64,000 bases of DNA from Curtobacterium sp. MCBA15_001 (GTDB taxonomy: Bacteria > Actinomycetota > Actinomycetes > Actinomycetales > Microbacteriaceae). The translations under genes were made by a program, and so were the position numbers. The stretch spans positions 497,184-561,183 of the forward strand of contig NZ_MJGI01000025.1 in assembly GCF_001864835.1 (NCBI RefSeq). Reading direction: 5' to 3'. Positions within the stretch are counted from its first letter, which is position 1; each line of letters opens with the position of its first letter. Below are positions 7,306 through 15,511 of this stretch, piece by piece. The notes below the pieces were generated by a model that worked only from the letters and a program-made list of their open reading frames with translations, made no database searches and was not told the DNA's origin.

Positions 7306-8931
7306 CTACGCCCGGACCGGCGCCGTGCGGAGCGGAGCCCCGTTCTGTGGATGACGAATCCGGTCCCCGATCCCCGCAGTGCGCGGACCGGATTCGTCAT
7401 CCGCGTCAGCGACGTCGTGGTCGGACTGGGCAACCGGCACGGTGAGCACGAACACGGTCGCCGGACCCGCCGGACACGTCAGGTCGCCGCCGTGGGCGCG
7501 GGCGATGCCCCGAGCGATCGGGAGCCCGAGCCCTGCTCCGCCGTTCTGGTCGTCGCGCCCCGCGTCGAGTCGGACGAGTCGGTCGAACACCCGCTCGCGG
7601 TCGGCCTCGGGGATGCCGGAGCCGTCGTCCGTGACCCGCACGACGCCGACGTCACCGGAGGCATCGACCGCCATCGTCACGGTGCCGGTCCCCCGGGTCG
7701 CCCGCGCGGCGTTCTCGACCAGGTTGCCGACGACCTGGCCCACGCGGTCGGCATCGGCCAGCACCGTGACGGGAGCGCCGGACGCGACGACGTCGAGGTG
7801 GAGCCCGGGTGCTCGGAGCTGCGCGCGGTCGGCCTCGACCCGGACCAGGGCGGCGAGGTCGACGGGCGCGACCTCGAGCTGGAGTCCGCGGTCGACCCGT
7901 GCCATCAAGAGCATGTCGTCGACCAGACGCGACGCACGTCCGGCCTGCCGCACGACGTGCACGGCGAGGTCCTCGCGCTCGAGCGGGTCGAGCCCGCCGA
8001 CCCCGTCCAGCGGCGCGCGGACGAGGGTGTCGGCGGCAGCGCGGATGCCGGCGACAGGGGTGCGGAGTTCGTGTGCGGCGTCGGACAGGAAGTCGCGCAT
8101 CCGGGCCTCGGCCGCGAGGGCCTGGCGCTCGGCGCCCTCCACCGCGTCGAGCATCTCGTCGAACGCCACGGCGACCCGTCCGATCTCGGTGTCCGACCGA
8201 CCCGGCCGGAGTCGCCGTCCGCGGTCCCCGTGCGCGATCGACCGGGCAGCCCGGGTCATCTCGTCGAGCGGCCGCATCGTCCGTCGCACCACGAGGACCA
8301 GTCCGCCCGCCGCCAGCAGCATGAAGCCAGCCGAGGCGCCGAGCATCACCCACCGGAGCTCGCCGAGCACCTCGTCGACCGACCCCGTCCCCGCGGTCAA
8401 CCGGATCGTCGACCCATCGCTGAGCTGCGACACGAGCGTGACGAGCCGGTCCTGTTCGGTGACGCGGGACCCGGTGATGGTGACCTGCGCCGCCGAGCCG
8501 CGTGCGACGGTGGAGCCGGCCGTCCCGCTGCCGGCGGCCGACGTGTCGGACGAGGCCGAGCCTCCCGGGCGTGCACCGGCGGGTCCCGGCAACCCACCCG
8601 GGTCCGGCGGGCCCTTCTTGAGCTGTTCCGGAGTCGGGCCGGCCTCGACCGATCCGCCGTCCCGCGTCGTGATCGTCACGGAGAGCCCCTGCATCGAGAG
8701 CCGGTCGGCCAGGTCGTCCGCGTCGACGGTGCCGACCAGCGCCGCGGCCGCGGATGCCCGGTCGCGCAGGCGGTCCTCGATCTGCGCGCGGAGTCGGCCG
8801 CCGAGCGTCGCCTCGACCGCGACGGACAGGCCGGCGAGGAGCAGGGCTAGGAGCACCAGGACCGCGACCACCGTCCGGGCGCGGAGCGAGCCCGTGCGGA
8901 GGGTCCCGGTCGTCTGGGGACGCCGACTCAT
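7306..8931 (-). CDS. Two-component sensor histidine kinase
   Basis: Membrane sensor of 541 residues. A first helix (about 15-37) and second helix (about 185-207) bracket an extracellular sensor region rich in Gly, Pro and Ser (TPEQLKKGPPDPGGLPGPAG). Then HAMP (RRTMRPLDEMTRAARSIAHG), the phosphoacceptor box FLSDAAHELRTPVAG, N-box NLVENAARA, and G-boxes DDGSGIPE and GGAGLGLPIARG. The ATG overlaps the response-regulator stop (ATGA). The C-terminal tail DESGPRTAGIGDRIRHP is encoded by a large palindrome and is probably not part of the fold. Confidence 0.92.
   Translation of the reverse strand: MSRRPQTTGTLRTGSLRARTVVAVLVLLALLLAGLSVAVEATLGGRLRAQIEDRLRDRASAAAALVGTVDADDLADRLSMQGLSVTITTRDGGSVEAGPTPEQLKKGPPDPGGLPGPAGARPGGSASSDTSAAGSGTAGSTVARGSAAQVTITGSRVTEQDRLVTLVSQLSDGSTIRLTAGTGSVDEVLGELRWVMLGASAGFMLLAAGGLVLVVRRTMRPLDEMTRAARSIAHGDRGRRLRPGRSDTEIGRVAVAFDEMLDAVEGAERQALAAEARMRDFLSDAAHELRTPVAGIRAAADTLVRAPLDGVGGLDPLEREDLAVHVVRQAGRASRLVDDMLLMARVDRGLQLEVAPVDLAALVRVEADRAQLRAPGLHLDVVASGAPVTVLADADRVGQVVGNLVENAARATRGTGTVTMAVDASGDVGVVRVTDDGSGIPEADRERVFDRLVRLDAGRDDQNGGAGLGLPIARGIARAHGGDLTCPAGPATVFVLTVPVAQSDHDVADADDESGPRTAGIGDRIRHPQNGAPLRTAPVRA
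7349..7402. repeat. 54-bp palindrome inside the 3' end of the histidine kinase gene
   Basis: Perfect 18-bp arms GGATGACGAATCCGGTCC and its complement, separated by 18 bases. It lies within the last codons of the kinase gene (stop at 7306) and about 126 bases before the glycosidase start. As RNA it would form a long hairpin covering the kinase stop region; terminator or mRNA-processing element are both possible. Confidence 0.75.
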
Positions 8932-9614
8932 GCGGCCACCGCGCTGAGGCGGTACCCGAGCCCGCGGACCGTGTGGACCAGGCGGGGGCCGTGCGCCTCC
9001 ATCTTGCGGCGGAGCGCGCTGAGGTGCACCTCGACCAGGTTCGGGTCGACGCTGTCGTACCCCCACACCTGCGTCAGGATCTGCCCCTTCGACATCGTGC
9101 GGCCGCGGCTCTCGGCGAGGAAGGCGAGCAGCCGGTACTCGGTGGCGGTGAGGTCGAGCGCGACCCCACCGCGGCGGGCGACCGCTGCGTCGGGGTCGAG
9201 CACCAGGTCGCCGACCTCGACGACGGCCGGGATCCGACCACGACGCCGGAGCACTGCCGTCACCCGGGCGACGAGCTCGGCCATCGCGAACGGCTTCACG
9301 ACGTAGTCGTCCGCACCCTCGGCGAAGCCCCGCAGCCGGTCGTCGACCTCGTCCCGTGCGGTCAGCATGACGATCGCCGCGTCGGAGCCGGTCCGGACCC
9401 GGGCGGCGAGCTGGATGCCGCTCGCGCCGGGCAGCATCCAGTCGAGCAGGACCAGGTCCGGCACGAACCGGGTCAGGTCCTGCTGCAGCGCGGAGCCGTC
9501 GGGGACGTCGAGCACGACGAGGCCCTCGTCCCGCAGGGAGCGGGCGACGGCGAGGCGGATGGTCTCGTCGTCGTCGACGAGCAGGACGCGGGCAGGAGTG
9601 GACACGGCGGACAC
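8928..9614 (-). CDS. OmpR/PhoB-family response regulator
   Basis: Transcription factor of 228 residues. Receiver domain with the acidic pair VDDDET, phosphoacceptor Asp in DLVLLDWMLPG (about residue 56), TAR at the switch Thr and KPF at the conserved Lys. C-terminal winged helix (SKGQILTQVWGYDSVDPNLVE, VHTVRGLGYRLS). GTG start at 9614; a second GTG three codons later is possible. It is the first gene of the pair with the kinase and is divergent from 9758-10390, whose upstream region carries 11-bp-spaced direct repeats suited to this class of regulator. Confidence 0.93.
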   Translation of the reverse strand: MSAVSTPARVLLVDDDETIRLAVARSLRDEGLVVLDVPDGSALQQDLTRFVPDLVLLDWMLPGASGIQLAARVRTGSDAAIVMLTARDEVDDRLRGFAEGADDYVVKPFAMAELVARVTAVLRRRGRIPAVVEVGDLVLDPDAAVARRGGVALDLTATEYRLLAFLAESRGRTMSKGQILTQVWGYDSVDPNLVEVHLSALRRKMEAHGPRLVHTVRGLGYRLSAVAA

Positions 9615-9667
9615 CGTACGTCGGCGCTGCAGTCACGGAGCATGGAACGACCTGGGGAGAACCTGGG

Positions 9668-9697
9668 CTTCAGTGATGCTTCAGTTCTGGCTTCGAG
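9668..9697. promoter_or_regulatory. Direct repeats, candidate response-regulator box
   Basis: CTTCAG at 9668 and 9679 and CTTCGA at 9691 form direct repeats spaced 11 and 12 bases, one helical turn apart, as in OmpR/PhoB boxes. They lie in the divergent region between the response regulator (start 9614) and the membrane protein (start 9758). Confidence 0.5.
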
Positions 9698-9757
9698 CGT
9701 GGTCCTCACCGGCAGGACCGCCGGGCCGGCGAGTGCCGGAGACGAACTGGAGACACC

Positions 9758-10390
9758 ATGACCGACAACGACGAACCGACTCGCGAGTTCCCCCGACACG
9801 AGCCCGACCACCAGCCCACCGAGCAGTTCCCCCACCAGCTGACGGGAGGCCCGACACCGGTCGCCACGTCGGCCGCTGCCACCGGGACGGGTCGCCGTCC
9901 GGGCCTGGGACGCCGGCTCGGGATCGGCGCGGCGATCGTCGCCGTGCTGATCGGCGGCGTCGGGGTCACGGCCGCGGTCGCGGCCGGCAACGGCGGGGGC
10001 AGCCCGGTCGCGGCGCCGACGGGGGCCCCGTCGGGTGCGCCGACGGGGGCGCCGTCCGGGGCTCCTTCGGGTGCGCCGTCGGGCGCTCCGTCCGGTGCTC
10101 CGTCCGGGGCTCCGGCTGCTGGTGGCCCTGCCGCTGGTCCTGGTGCCGGAGGCCCGGGTGCTGGTGGCCCGGGTGCTGGTGGTGCTGGAGCGACGTGCGG
10201 CCCGGCTGCGGGTGCTGCGCCGAAGGCCGACGGTACTGCCCCGAAGCCGCCGAAGGACGCTCCGAAGCCGCCGGCCGCGCCGTCCGGCAGCGCGGGCAAG
10301 GACGGCAAGGACGCGCCGAAGCCGTCCGACGCGCCGAACCCCTCGGACGCGCCGGCCGCCCCGACCGACGCCCCGACGTCGGGCTCCTGA
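9758..10390 (+). CDS. Single-pass membrane protein with Gly-Ala-Pro repeats
   Basis: 210 residues. A polar N-terminus with HQPTEQFP-type acidic/His stretches (1-48) leads to one transmembrane helix (about 53-75) and then an outward low-complexity region: GAPSGAPTGAPSGAPS repeats from about residue 89 to 118, Gly-Pro-Ala runs, and a Lys/Pro/Asp tail (PKPPKDAPKPPAAP ... DAPNPSDAPAAP). Only one cysteine. Resembles wall-spanning or matrix-interacting tails; no catalytic domain. Divergent from a two-component system that may control it through the repeats at 9668-9697. Function unknown. Confidence 0.8.
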   Translation: MTDNDEPTREFPRHEPDHQPTEQFPHQLTGGPTPVATSAAATGTGRRPGLGRRLGIGAAIVAVLIGGVGVTAAVAAGNGGGSPVAAPTGAPSGAPTGAPSGAPSGAPSGAPSGAPSGAPAAGGPAAGPGAGGPGAGGPGAGGAGATCGPAAGAAPKADGTAPKPPKDAPKPPAAPSGSAGKDGKDAPKPSDAPNPSDAPAAPTDAPTSGS

Positions 10391-10400
10391 TCCGCAACCG

Positions 10401-10502
10401 CCGACCTCGCACCGTGCGAGGTCGGCGCGCGCCGTGCGGGGTTCTGCACACGGTGCGAGGACAGGGCCTCGCACGGTGTCCGGAACCTCGCACGGTGCGA
10501 TC
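10401..10502. repeat. Cluster of CCTCGCAC/GTGCGAGG palindromes
   Basis: Starts with an 11-bp-armed hairpin, CCGACCTCGCA-CCG-TGCGAGGTCGG (10401-10425), directly behind the GAP-repeat gene, followed by further copies of the core CACGGTGCGAGG / CCTCGCACGGTG at about 10450, 10468 and 10485. The first hairpin probably terminates the upstream gene. The same core recurs at 21226-21283. Confidence 0.7.
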
Positions 10503-10517
10503 CGGGATCGGGACGCG

Positions 10518-11786
10518 TCAGGCGGCCAACGCCCGCCGGAGCTCCTGGACGGACTGCTCCGCGAGACGCGCGCGCTCGTCCTGACCGACCTCGGCCAGGC
10601 GCTCCGCGAGCCGCAGCGCCGCACGGAGGACGATGGGGTGCTCTGAGCCGTAGGTGCGGACGCCCTCGAAGACGGACGCCACCAGGTCCTCCAACCGCGG
10701 CCAGTGCGGCAGCACCCGCACCACTCCCGCGTCGTCCAGGTGACCGGTGACGGCGTCACGGTCACGCCAGGCCGGGACCAGCGCTCCGGCCGCCATCTCG
10801 AGCGCGGTCACCGCCGTGTAGGGGTCGTTCGTGCCGCTGGCCAGCCCACGCACGGCGATCTCGACGAGCTGCTGGAGCGCGAACCCGACGTCCTGCACCG
10901 GTGTGCGCGCGGTCCCGATCGTGATGCACCCACGGAGCGCGCGGGCAGCACCGTCGTCAGGGGTCTCGAGGTCCGCTCCGGGTGCCGTCGTGCCGTCGGA
11001 CGGCCGGGTCACGACGACCACCGGATCACCGACGATCACGTGGTCGCCGGGCATCACCAGCATGTCGACCACGCGGTCGTGCCGCGTCGCCCAGGCCACC
11101 AGCCGCTGCCAGTCCACGGACTGCACGGATCCGTCCGAAGCGGCACGGATCATCCTGCCGCCGTCCGGCCGGCGATGCTGCGGCGCGACGGTGACCGTGG
11201 CGTGCGACTCGTCGCGGTCGACGAAGGCGTGGTCGAGGGCCGCCACCAGGTCCACCTGCACCTGCTTCTGCAGCGAGGTGATCTGCACGCTCGTCGCGAT
11301 GTGGTGGATGAAGAAGACGAGGACGGCCACGTCGACGATCCCGAGCAGCACCGCGACGTGCACGGCCACGACCGGGACGAAGGCCGACCCGTCGTCGACG
11401 GCGGTGTGCACGGAGCGGACGACCACGATCGTGTAGAGGAACGTCGAGGTGAATGCCGCCAGCACGAACTGGTTCGCGCGGTCGGCCATGAAGTTCCGGA
11501 CCAGGCGCGGCCCGTACGTCGAGGACGTCGTGGCCAGGACCGAGATCGTGATCGAGAACGACGTCCCGGCCACGGTGAGCATCGCGGTGCCGATCGTCGT
11601 CAGGATCGAGCGTCCACCGCTGGCGCTGAGGGCATCGAGCACCGCGATCCGGACGCCGCCGTCGACCACCGCGTGGTCGACGGCGACCAGGACCTCGGCC
11701 GCCACGATCGCCGCGACGCCGAACACCGCGGGCAGGAACCAGAACGACTCCCGCACACGCAGGGTCATCGACCGCACGGACACCAC
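10518..11786 (-). CDS. DUF2254 family integral membrane protein
   Basis: 422 residues. Four hydrophobic segments fill the first half (near 17-35, 60-82, 105-127, 135-160) with the family-like stretch TVAGTSFSITISVLATTSSTYGPRLV; the C-terminal half is soluble (QHRRPDGGRMIRA, WATRHDRVVDMLVMPGDHVI, GTARTPVQDVGFALQQLVEIA, SGTNDPYTAVTALE). DUF2254 proteins have no assigned biochemical role. GTG start at 11786 or the adjacent GTG at 11783, six bases after GAGAGG; an ATG at 11768 is an alternative. Monocistronic. Confidence 0.88.
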   Translation of the reverse strand: MVSVRSMTLRVRESFWFLPAVFGVAAIVAAEVLVAVDHAVVDGGVRIAVLDALSASGGRSILTTIGTAMLTVAGTSFSITISVLATTSSTYGPRLVRNFMADRANQFVLAAFTSTFLYTIVVVRSVHTAVDDGSAFVPVVAVHVAVLLGIVDVAVLVFFIHHIATSVQITSLQKQVQVDLVAALDHAFVDRDESHATVTVAPQHRRPDGGRMIRAASDGSVQSVDWQRLVAWATRHDRVVDMLVMPGDHVIVGDPVVVVTRPSDGTTAPGADLETPDDGAARALRGCITIGTARTPVQDVGFALQQLVEIAVRGLASGTNDPYTAVTALEMAAGALVPAWRDRDAVTGHLDDAGVVRVLPHWPRLEDLVASVFEGVRTYGSEHPIVLRAALRLAERLAEVGQDERARLAEQSVQELRRALAA

Positions 11787-11870
11787 CAGCCTCTCGCTCG
11801 GACCGGCGTGGGCCGCTCGGAGTCCTCGGGTCGAGTCAACCAGGCGCCCGGGACCGCCGTGTCCGACGCG

Positions 11871-12581
11871 TCAGGCGGCGAGGCCCCGCACGACGTCGTG
11901 CACGACCTCGGCCGCGCGGGCAGCGGCGTCGTCGAGGTGCAGGCGGAACTCGTCGCCGTCGGGAGCGCAGAGGTCGCTGATGCCGCGGACCGACACGAAC
12001 GGCATCGCGTGCACGTGGGCGAACTGGGCGATCGCGGCGGACTCCATGTCCACCGCGGCCACCGTCGGGAACGCTGCACGGAGCACGCGGGCACGTTCCT
12101 CGGTCACGAAGACCTCGCTCGAGCCGATCGTCGCCGAGCGCAGGGGGTGCTGCGTGCCGGAGGCCAGGGCGAGTGCGACCATGCGGTCGTCGGGCGCGTA
12201 CCCGGTCGGCATGCCGGGCACCTGGCCGAGCGCGTACCCGAACGCGGTGGCGTCGGCGTTGAGGTTGACGTACCGGTCCCCCACCACGACGTCGCCGATC
12301 GCCACGCCGTGCATCAGTCCGCCGGCCGTCCCGACGCTGATCACCGGGATCGCGCCGAAGTCGTGGAACGCGTGGGCGACGGCCGCGGTCGCGTTCGTGA
12401 AGCCGATCCCGCTCCGCTGCACGGCGACGGTGGCGCCGTCGAACGCCAACAACTGGTGGCCGTCGTGGCCACCCACGGGACCGTACGCGGCGGGGACACC
12501 CCCGACCAGGTCGGCGAAGGCGTCGACCTCTTCGCTCATCGCCGCGATGACCACGGCGACCGGTGCTGCCCGTCCGTCCAC
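11871..12581 (-). CDS. mtnN: 5'-methylthioadenosine/S-adenosylhomocysteine nucleosidase
   Basis: Cytosolic enzyme that cleaves adenine from MTA and SAH in methionine salvage and SAM by-product removal. About 236 residues, the usual length. Signatures: VVIAAMSEEVDAF at the start with the catalytic-site Glu, VQRSGIGFTNATAAV, VISVGTAGGL, the ribose-binding VAAVDMESAAIAQ and the catalytic Asp in SVRGISDLCA. The GTG at 12581 lies eight bases after GGAAGGA; an ATG six codons upstream (12599) is possible. Stands between a DUF2254 gene and a GrpB gene with no obvious functional link. Confidence 0.93.
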   Translation of the reverse strand: MDGRAAPVAVVIAAMSEEVDAFADLVGGVPAAYGPVGGHDGHQLLAFDGATVAVQRSGIGFTNATAAVAHAFHDFGAIPVISVGTAGGLMHGVAIGDVVVGDRYVNLNADATAFGYALGQVPGMPTGYAPDDRMVALALASGTQHPLRSATIGSSEVFVTEERARVLRAAFPTVAAVDMESAAIAQFAHVHAMPFVSVRGISDLCAPDGDEFRLHLDDAAARAAEVVHDVVRGLAA

Positions 12582-12615
12582 CAGACGATCCTTCCACATG
12601 CTGCTCGACGCCCCG

Positions 12616-13194
12616 TCAGGCGCCCTCGGACCGCCTCCGGGCGCGGGCGCGCTCCTTGATCGCCTCGATCACGGCGGTCTTCGCGTCGGCGTAGGCGTTC
12701 ATGTCGTCCCACCGCCGCGTGAGCAGGTCCCGCTTGGTCTGCTCGTACAGCGCCCGGTCCGCGGCGACGGTGCGCAGGTGGTCGCGGAGGAGCAGGTACG
12801 CGTCCACGGCCGGGGCGCCCTGCTGGTACACGTGGACGTGCACGTCGCGCTCGGGGGTGCGGACGAGGCGGTGTCCCGGTTCGCGCACGCGCAGTTCGTA
12901 CCCCGCGCCGAGCAGTGCGTCGAGGTACGCGGCCTCGTCGGCGACGTCCGGCACCACGACGACCAGGTCGACGATGGGCTTCGCCGCGAGCCCCGGGACC
13001 GCCGTGGACCCGATGTGTTCGACCGCGACGTCGAACCCGTCGCCGAGGGCCTCGCGGATGCGCTGCTCGTGCTGCCGGTACACCCGGGGCCAGGTGTCGT
13101 CGGTCTCGTGCAGGCCGACGACCAGGGGTTCTGGACCGCCGACGATCTCGGTCGTCGTGACGTCGGGTCGGCCGTGCCGTACGGGTGTGTCCAC
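12616..13194 (-). CDS. GrpB family protein (UPF0157, nucleotidyltransferase fold)
   Basis: About 192 residues. The diagnostic stretch VEHIGSTAVPGLAAKPIVDL (about 60-79) carries the GS-x(9)-D pattern of minimal nucleotidyltransferases; later motifs are REPGHRLVRTPERDVHVHVY and RDHLRTVAADRALYEQTKR. GrpB-like proteins are often linked to antibiotic or nucleotide modification but have no settled substrate. GTG at 13194 with AGGA eight bases before; a GTG seven codons further upstream is also open. Divergent from the AraC regulator at 13266. Confidence 0.88.
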   Translation of the reverse strand: MDTPVRHGRPDVTTTEIVGGPEPLVVGLHETDDTWPRVYRQHEQRIREALGDGFDVAVEHIGSTAVPGLAAKPIVDLVVVVPDVADEAAYLDALLGAGYELRVREPGHRLVRTPERDVHVHVYQQGAPAVDAYLLLRDHLRTVAADRALYEQTKRDLLTRRWDDMNAYADAKTAVIEAIKERARARRRSEGA

Positions 13195-13265
13195 GACTCC
13201 ATCCTGCCCCGACACCCCACGGTCGCGGGTCGCGGAGCCCTCGGCGCTCGTGTCAGGATGACCCC

Positions 13266-14210
13266 GTGACGGCGATGCCGCTCCCGGAACGGCCGCCCAC
13301 CTTCCGGACCTACCGGGTCGTGGCAGTGAGCGAGCACCGTGGACCCGAGCTCGAGGCCACGTACGGCTTGTCCGAGGGCGTGGACGGGTCCCTCGATCAG
13401 TTCCAGTACAGCGGGGCCGGTGACGCCGACCTGTCGATGCGCGGCGCGACGGTGGAGGGCACGCGCGTCGGTCGGATGCAGCAACGGCCCGACCACATCG
13501 TCTTCTGGATCGGCGACGGTACGGCGACCGTGACCCCCGACGAAGCCGAGACGCTCACCGCCACCCCCGGACGCCCGATGCTGCTCTCCGCTGGGGTCGT
13601 CTACGACTTCACCGCCGACACCCGCAAGGTGACGATGCTGCACCTCTCCGAGGAACTGCTCCGGCGGTGCCTCGCAGCACGGGGGGTGCACCTCGCCGGG
13701 CCGCTCGCCTTCGACGAGCAGCCGGACGGCACCGACGCACTCCGTCGTCTGCAGGGCGAACTCCGGCGGTCGACACCCGGCCTGGTCGACCCGACGGTCA
13801 CCGGTGCCGCCCGCGCCGCGCTCAACGCCCGGGTGGCGGACGCCGTCGTGTGCGCGTTCCCCGTCCGCGCCGTGCCGGTTGCCGCCTCGACCGCGGTGTC
13901 ACGCGTCCTCGACCTGATGCACCACGATGCGCGGACGGCCCTGTCGCTCGAGGACCTCGCCGCCGCGTCGGGGCTCAGCGTCCGCGGCCTGCAGAACGCC
14001 TTCGCCCGTGACCTCGGCACGACCCCGACCCGGTACCTGCGCGACCTGCGCCTCGACGGTGCCCACCGCGAGATCGAGGCCGGTGAGGCCGCCTCGGTCG
14101 CCGACGTGGCACGGGACTGGCAGTTCCACCACCTCGGGCGGTTCGCGAGTGCCTACGGCGAGCGGTTCGGGGAACGCCCGAGCGAGACCCTGCGCCGCCA
14201 GCGCGGCTGA
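13266..14210 (+). CDS. AraC family transcriptional regulator
   Basis: 314 residues with an N-terminal ligand/cupin-like half (AraC-binding-like type: DHIVFWIGDGTATVTPDEAE, GRPMLLSAGVVYDFTADT) and a C-terminal double helix-turn-helix: LEDLAAASGLSVRGLQNAFA followed by TRYLRDLRLDGAHREIEAG and VADVARDWQFHHLGRFASAY. Starts at GTG 13266 seven bases after AGGA. No metabolic operon is adjacent; the divergent GrpB gene and the following lipoprotein gene are possible targets. Confidence 0.9.
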   Translation: MTAMPLPERPPTFRTYRVVAVSEHRGPELEATYGLSEGVDGSLDQFQYSGAGDADLSMRGATVEGTRVGRMQQRPDHIVFWIGDGTATVTPDEAETLTATPGRPMLLSAGVVYDFTADTRKVTMLHLSEELLRRCLAARGVHLAGPLAFDEQPDGTDALRRLQGELRRSTPGLVDPTVTGAARAALNARVADAVVCAFPVRAVPVAASTAVSRVLDLMHHDARTALSLEDLAAASGLSVRGLQNAFARDLGTTPTRYLRDLRLDGAHREIEAGEAASVADVARDWQFHHLGRFASAYGERFGERPSETLRRQRG

Positions 14211-14220
14211 GGCGCGCGCC

Positions 14221-14700
14221 GTGCTCCGGGTCCCGGCTGTCCTCGTGGCCGTCCTCGGGGTGGCGCTGCTCGGCGGGTGCTCCAGTCCGTCGTCCGATGC
14301 CGGTGCGCTCAGCGCCTGGCAACGGCAACAGGACCTGGCGACCGAAGCGGATCCCGCCGTGCTCGGCGTGCTCGTCGCGGACGTCGACGCCGGCGAGCAG
14401 GCACCGCAGGAGATCCGACCCGGCGTCCGGCTGCAGTTCCCCGCGTCGCAGCCCGTGGACCACCTCGAGTTCTCCTGTTACGGCAACGGAGCGATGCGAG
14501 CCGTGATCCGCACGGTCGCCGGCGACGCGACCCGAGACACCACGGTCGGTACGATGGCGTGTCGCGACAGCCCGCACCGGATCGACGTCCCCCGCGGGAC
14601 CTCCGCCGGCATCGACAGCGTCGCCTGCAGCGGCTTCGACAGCGACCGGCCGAGCACCTGGCGACTCGTGGTCATCGGCAGGGCGCAGCCGGCTTCCTGA
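14221..14700 (+). CDS. Putative lipoprotein of unknown function
   Basis: 159 residues with a type II signal peptide: hydrophobic core AVLVAVLGVALLGGC with lipobox Cys near residue 20, then SSPSSDAG. The mature part holds three further cysteines (EFSCYGNG, TMACRDSPH, SVACSGFD) and a short beta-rich domain. GTG at 14221 is ten bases after the regulator stop, suggesting co-transcription with the AraC gene. Family not recognised. Confidence 0.75.
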   Translation: MLRVPAVLVAVLGVALLGGCSSPSSDAGALSAWQRQQDLATEADPAVLGVLVADVDAGEQAPQEIRPGVRLQFPASQPVDHLEFSCYGNGAMRAVIRTVAGDATRDTTVGTMACRDSPHRIDVPRGTSAGIDSVACSGFDSDRPSTWRLVVIGRAQPAS

Positions 14701-14704
14701 GCCG

Positions 14705-15511
14705 TCAGCGCCGACCGAGGACCCGAGCGGACGCCGCGTCGTCGCCGGCCGTGACCGTCCCGGCCGCGCCCGGCGTCGCCCACACCGTGCCGTCCGCGGC
14801 GAACGCCAGCACGTCGACGTCCGCGTCGTTCGTCAGGCGACGGAGGTCGTCCTCGTCCCCCGCGACCACCGCCGTTGCGAGCACGTCGGCCGTGACGACG
14901 TCGTCGGCGATGACGGTCGCCTGGACGAAGGTCGGCACGGCACGCCGCCAGATGTGCTCGCCCCGTTCGGCGGTCCCGGACGTCGCGACGGCGCGGCGTG
15001 GTGCGTCGAGCCGCACGATCCCGACCACGGTGTCACGTCGGCCGGGGTCGACGACGCCCACGCTCCACGACTCGTCCGGTCGGTGGTGCCCGCGGGCGAG
15101 CACGTCGCCGCCGGCACTGATCATCCAGCCGTCGGGCAGGTCGTCGTCGGCGCCGTCCGGGTCGTCCTCAGGGGGTGCGGCGTCGAGCACCGCGCCGGCG
15201 TCCTGGATCGCGAGGGCCTTGACGACCCCGGACAGGTCGACCACGCCGTCGGGCCGGTGCGGGGTGAACGCGCCCCCGGTCCGCTCCCGCCAGTCGAGGG
15301 CCAGGGCGTAGACGTCGCGCACCTCGGTGGGGGCCTCCGTGAGTCGCAGGGACCCGTCTGCGACCCGACTCAGCACCGACGACGGGTCGTACAGGCTGTA
15401 CCGGTGGTCGTAGCCCGCGAAGACGGCGCGCACCGCCGCGGCAGCCGCGGGGCTCGCGCCCCGCAGGCTGACGACGGTGCCCATCGTCGCGAAGGTCAGG
15501 ACGCGGTTCAC
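14705..15511 (-). CDS. apbE: FAD:protein FMN transferase (ApbE family)
   Basis: Enzyme that attaches FMN covalently to Thr/Ser of exported flavoproteins, here most likely the FMN-binding protein encoded just upstream. 268 residues, shorter than many ApbE proteins and without a signal peptide. Family motifs: ATMGTVVSLRG at the N-terminus, GVVDLSGVVKALAIQDAG, WMISAGGDVLARG, RAVATSGTAERGEHIW and the metal-site region QATVIADDVVTADVLATAVV. GTG start at 15511 overlaps the FMN-protein stop (GTGA). Third gene of a coupled reductase-carrier-flavinylase operon. Confidence 0.9.
   Translation of the reverse strand: MNRVLTFATMGTVVSLRGASPAAAAAVRAVFAGYDHRYSLYDPSSVLSRVADGSLRLTEAPTEVRDVYALALDWRERTGGAFTPHRPDGVVDLSGVVKALAIQDAGAVLDAAPPEDDPDGADDDLPDGWMISAGGDVLARGHHRPDESWSVGVVDPGRRDTVVGIVRLDAPRRAVATSGTAERGEHIWRRAVPTFVQATVIADDVVTADVLATAVVAGDEDDLRRLTNDADVDVLAFAADGTVWATPGAAGTVTAGDDAASARVLGRR

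Noticed and set aside
7224-7433. Longer start for the family 43 glycosidase
   Set aside because: It would bury the signal peptide behind 70 residues and overlap the palindrome and kinase stop.
10018-10120. CRISPR or minisatellite in non-coding DNA
   Set aside because: The repeat is in frame in a gene and encodes Gly-Ala-Pro-Ser tandem units.
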